The notes under the pieces: model-generated
What the model saw: only the letters and a program-made list of their open reading frames with translations
Database searches by the model: none
Told to the model about the DNA's origin: nothing
Translations under genes and position numbers: made by a program
NCBI GenBank assembly: GCA_008363265.1
Contig: RHKR01000018.1
Span: 1-15,830 of the forward strand
Length of the DNA stretch: 15,830 nt
From: Chlorobiota bacterium
GTDB lineage: Bacteria > Bacteroidota > Ignavibacteria > Ignavibacteriales > Ignavibacteriaceae
Reading direction: 5' to 3'
Shown here: positions 14,523 to 15,830 of the stretch, piece after piece
Position numbering within the stretch: position 1 is the stretch's first letter
Layout: every line of letters starts with the position of its first letter

Positions 14523-15660
14523 CATTGTTCATCTTGTTTCACCCTATCTCTTCAACACAGGAAGCTGGATATACTCTCAGATGAAGAATCTGAAGGGGTA
14601 CGAGAGCCATGTTTTCACAACTTTCCGGGAAAACCCGGAGCAGTACCCCCACGAAAGCGTGGTTGCCGCGTGGGAGTTTCCTGAACCTAAAAAATTTGTT
14701 TCCCGCTTTATGCTGAGGTTTTTCGACCGTCAGGGTGTCTTCTACAGACCGCATCACGACCGGTTGAAGCCCCTTCTCTATCAGGCACACATGGGTTTCG
14801 AGGGGGTGAGATGGCTTGAGTTTGTAAAAGGCACCAAAACACCGCTCGTAACAACTTTTTACGGACAGGATGTATCCAAACTTGGCCGGCTTGAATACTG
14901 GCAAAAGAAGTATCTGAAACTTTTCGAATACGGTTCTCTCTTCCTCGCCGAAGGGAGCAACCTGAAAAATGAACTTGTGAAGCTCGGCTGTCCCGAAGAG
15001 AAGGTGGCCGTTCAGCACCTCGGAGTTGACCCCGCAAAATACCGGGTAAAAAAGAGGGAGGGTGCCCACGGGGGAAAGACGATCATCCTGCAGGCCGCTT
15101 CATACAAGCCGAAAAAAGGATACCAAACCGCCATTGCCGCGATAAAGGATCTCGCGGAAACAAGGAACGATTTTGAATTCAGAGTGATCGGATCGGGCAG
15201 TGCCGAAGAAGTGGCGGAAATGGAAAGTTGGGTAACAGAGTATGGCGTCGGCGATAAAGTGGTTCTCCTCGGGGCACTGAAGCACGATCAGTACCGGGCG
15301 GAACTTGCCGCGGCCGACATCTTTTTCCACCCGAGCCAGCTTGCTCCCGATGGTGACACCGAAGGCGGCGCGCCTGTAGGAATAACCGAGGCTTGCGCCA
15401 TGGGTCTCCCCGTAGTGGCGACACTTCACGCTGATATTCCGGAAGTGGTTCTGGACGGCAAAACGGGCCTCCTCGCCCCCGAAAAGGATCACAAGGCACT
15501 CGCATCCCATCTCTCTAAACTGATCGACAACCCTGCTCTCCGTGACGAACTTGGTGCCGCCGGAAGAAGGAGGATCGAGACCGAATACAATATTTTCATC
15601 CAGATGGAAAAACTCGCCCGCCTTTACGATGATGTGATTAAAAAGTGGCAGACGAAATGA
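14512..15660 (+). CDS. Glycosyltransferase family 4
   Basis: Adds a sugar to the lipid-linked repeat unit at the cytoplasmic face of the membrane. The 382-residue protein has the GT-B layout: an N-terminal acceptor domain with VTTFYGQDVSKLG (113-125), a linker ending at NLKNELVKLGCPEEKVAVQHLGVDP, and a C-terminal donor domain with ILQAASYKPKKGYQTAI (192-208), VIGSGS and the EGGAPVGITEACAMGLPVV motif (284-302; Glu284 and Glu293, the GT4 acidic pair). It resembles WcaL-type colanic acid transferases in the YGQD region. The start is TTG at 14512 with a strong GGAGGAG 7 bases upstream, inside the end of the preceding gene (11-base overlap). The stop overlaps the next ATG (ATGA). The sugar specificity cannot be read. 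Confidence 0.9.
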   Translation: MTRNIVHLVSPYLFNTGSWIYSQMKNLKGYESHVFTTFRENPEQYPHESVVAAWEFPEPKKFVSRFMLRFFDRQGVFYRPHHDRLKPLLYQAHMGFEGVRWLEFVKGTKTPLVTTFYGQDVSKLGRLEYWQKKYLKLFEYGSLFLAEGSNLKNELVKLGCPEEKVAVQHLGVDPAKYRVKKREGAHGGKTIILQAASYKPKKGYQTAIAAIKDLAETRNDFEFRVIGSGSAEEVAEMESWVTEYGVGDKVVLLGALKHDQYRAELAAADIFFHPSQLAPDGDTEGGAPVGITEACAMGLPVVATLHADIPEVVLDGKTGLLAPEKDHKALASHLSKLIDNPALRDELGAAGRRRIETEYNIFIQMEKLARLYDDVIKKWQTK

Positions 15661-15830
15661 AAACCGTTTTATTCATCGCCGACGGACCCCTCGGAAATCC
15701 GATCCTTCAGTCGCAGGGGATACCCCACCTTATCGAGAATCACGACCATGGAATAAATTCGTACCTCCTGACCTTTGAGAACCGGCTCCTCCAGGCAGGA
15801 GATAAAAAATTGCAGGAGAGACACTCAAAC
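15657..15830 (+). CDS. Probable second glycosyltransferase, N-terminal fragment
   Basis: Only the first 58 residues are in the window. They start MKTVLFIADGPLG and continue with ILQSQGIPHLIENHDHGIN and YLLTFE. The pattern SQG-(I/L)-P-(H/Y)-L, then a Gly, then LLTFE/LSFE about 20 residues on, is typical of the start of GT4 enzymes in polysaccharide clusters. The ATG overlaps the preceding stop in ATGA, so it belongs to the same operon. The family call is moderate because the donor domain is missing. Confidence 0.6.
   Translation, partial: MKTVLFIADGPLGNPILQSQGIPHLIENHDHGINSYLLTFENRLLQAGDKKLQERHSN

Noticed and set aside
14539..15069. Minus-strand 176-residue frame opposite the GT4 gene
   Set aside because: It is antisense to a glycosyltransferase with clear motifs, and the reverse translation shows no domain.
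1..15830. CRISPR arrays, tRNA or rRNA genes, insertion sequences
   Set aside because: No regularly spaced identical repeats, tRNA-like cloverleaf, rRNA-like sequence, transposase or terminal inverted repeats were seen on reading both strands.

Overview
This is a chromosomal window of roughly 50% GC with two divergent gene blocks. A minus-strand block (about 1-3470) carries yceD-rpmF-plsX-fabH-fabD, a housekeeping order seen in many bacteria. A plus-strand block (about 4073 to the window end) is a surface polysaccharide cluster. The organism looks like a Gram-negative member of the Bacteroidota/Chlorobiota/Ignavibacteriota group. The evidence is indirect: two exact TATATTTG elements fit the Bacteroidota-type TAnnTTTG promoter box, while several genes also have clear Shine-Dalgarno sequences and non-ATG starts are frequent. 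The species assignment is inference.

The minus-strand block starts at a TTG-initiated YceD/DUF177 protein behind a TTTG-N20-TATATTTG promoter. It continues through ribosomal protein bL32 (rpmF) and the phospholipid acyltransferase PlsX, then ketoacyl-ACP synthase III (FabH), and ends with a malonyl-CoA:ACP transacylase (FabD) cut by the window edge. Gaps are 27, 14, -4 and 1 bases, so this is one operon linking membrane lipid synthesis to ribosome supply.

The 3471-4072 region between the blocks holds no convincing known gene. It contains both promoters, a possible 46-residue membrane ORF, a stretch with GAT triplets every 9-10 bases, two competing GC-rich hairpins, and an imperfect inverted repeat abutting the -10 element of the polysaccharide operon.

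The plus-strand block begins with a coupled oxidase/reductase pair of the DprE1/DprE2 type, which in other bacteria epimerises polyprenyl-phospho-ribose to polyprenyl-phospho-arabinose. An ArnB-like sugar aminotransferase, a Wzz chain-length protein, a hexapeptide acyltransferase, a SAM methyltransferase, an asparagine-synthase-like amidotransferase and a Wzx flippase follow. After these come a Wzy/O-antigen-ligase-like protein split over two overlapping frames, a GT4 glycosyltransferase, and the start of a second glycosyltransferase. Together they describe a Wzx/Wzy-type O-antigen or exopolysaccharide pathway whose product may contain D-arabinose, an amino sugar, and acyl, methyl and amide decorations. 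No initiating phosphoglycosyl transferase, UbiA-type prenyltransferase or export channel is in the window.

I do not see a wholly new system. The points most worth following up are the arabinose-donor module outside Actinobacteria, the split polymerase, and the structured intergenic region that may control the cluster.
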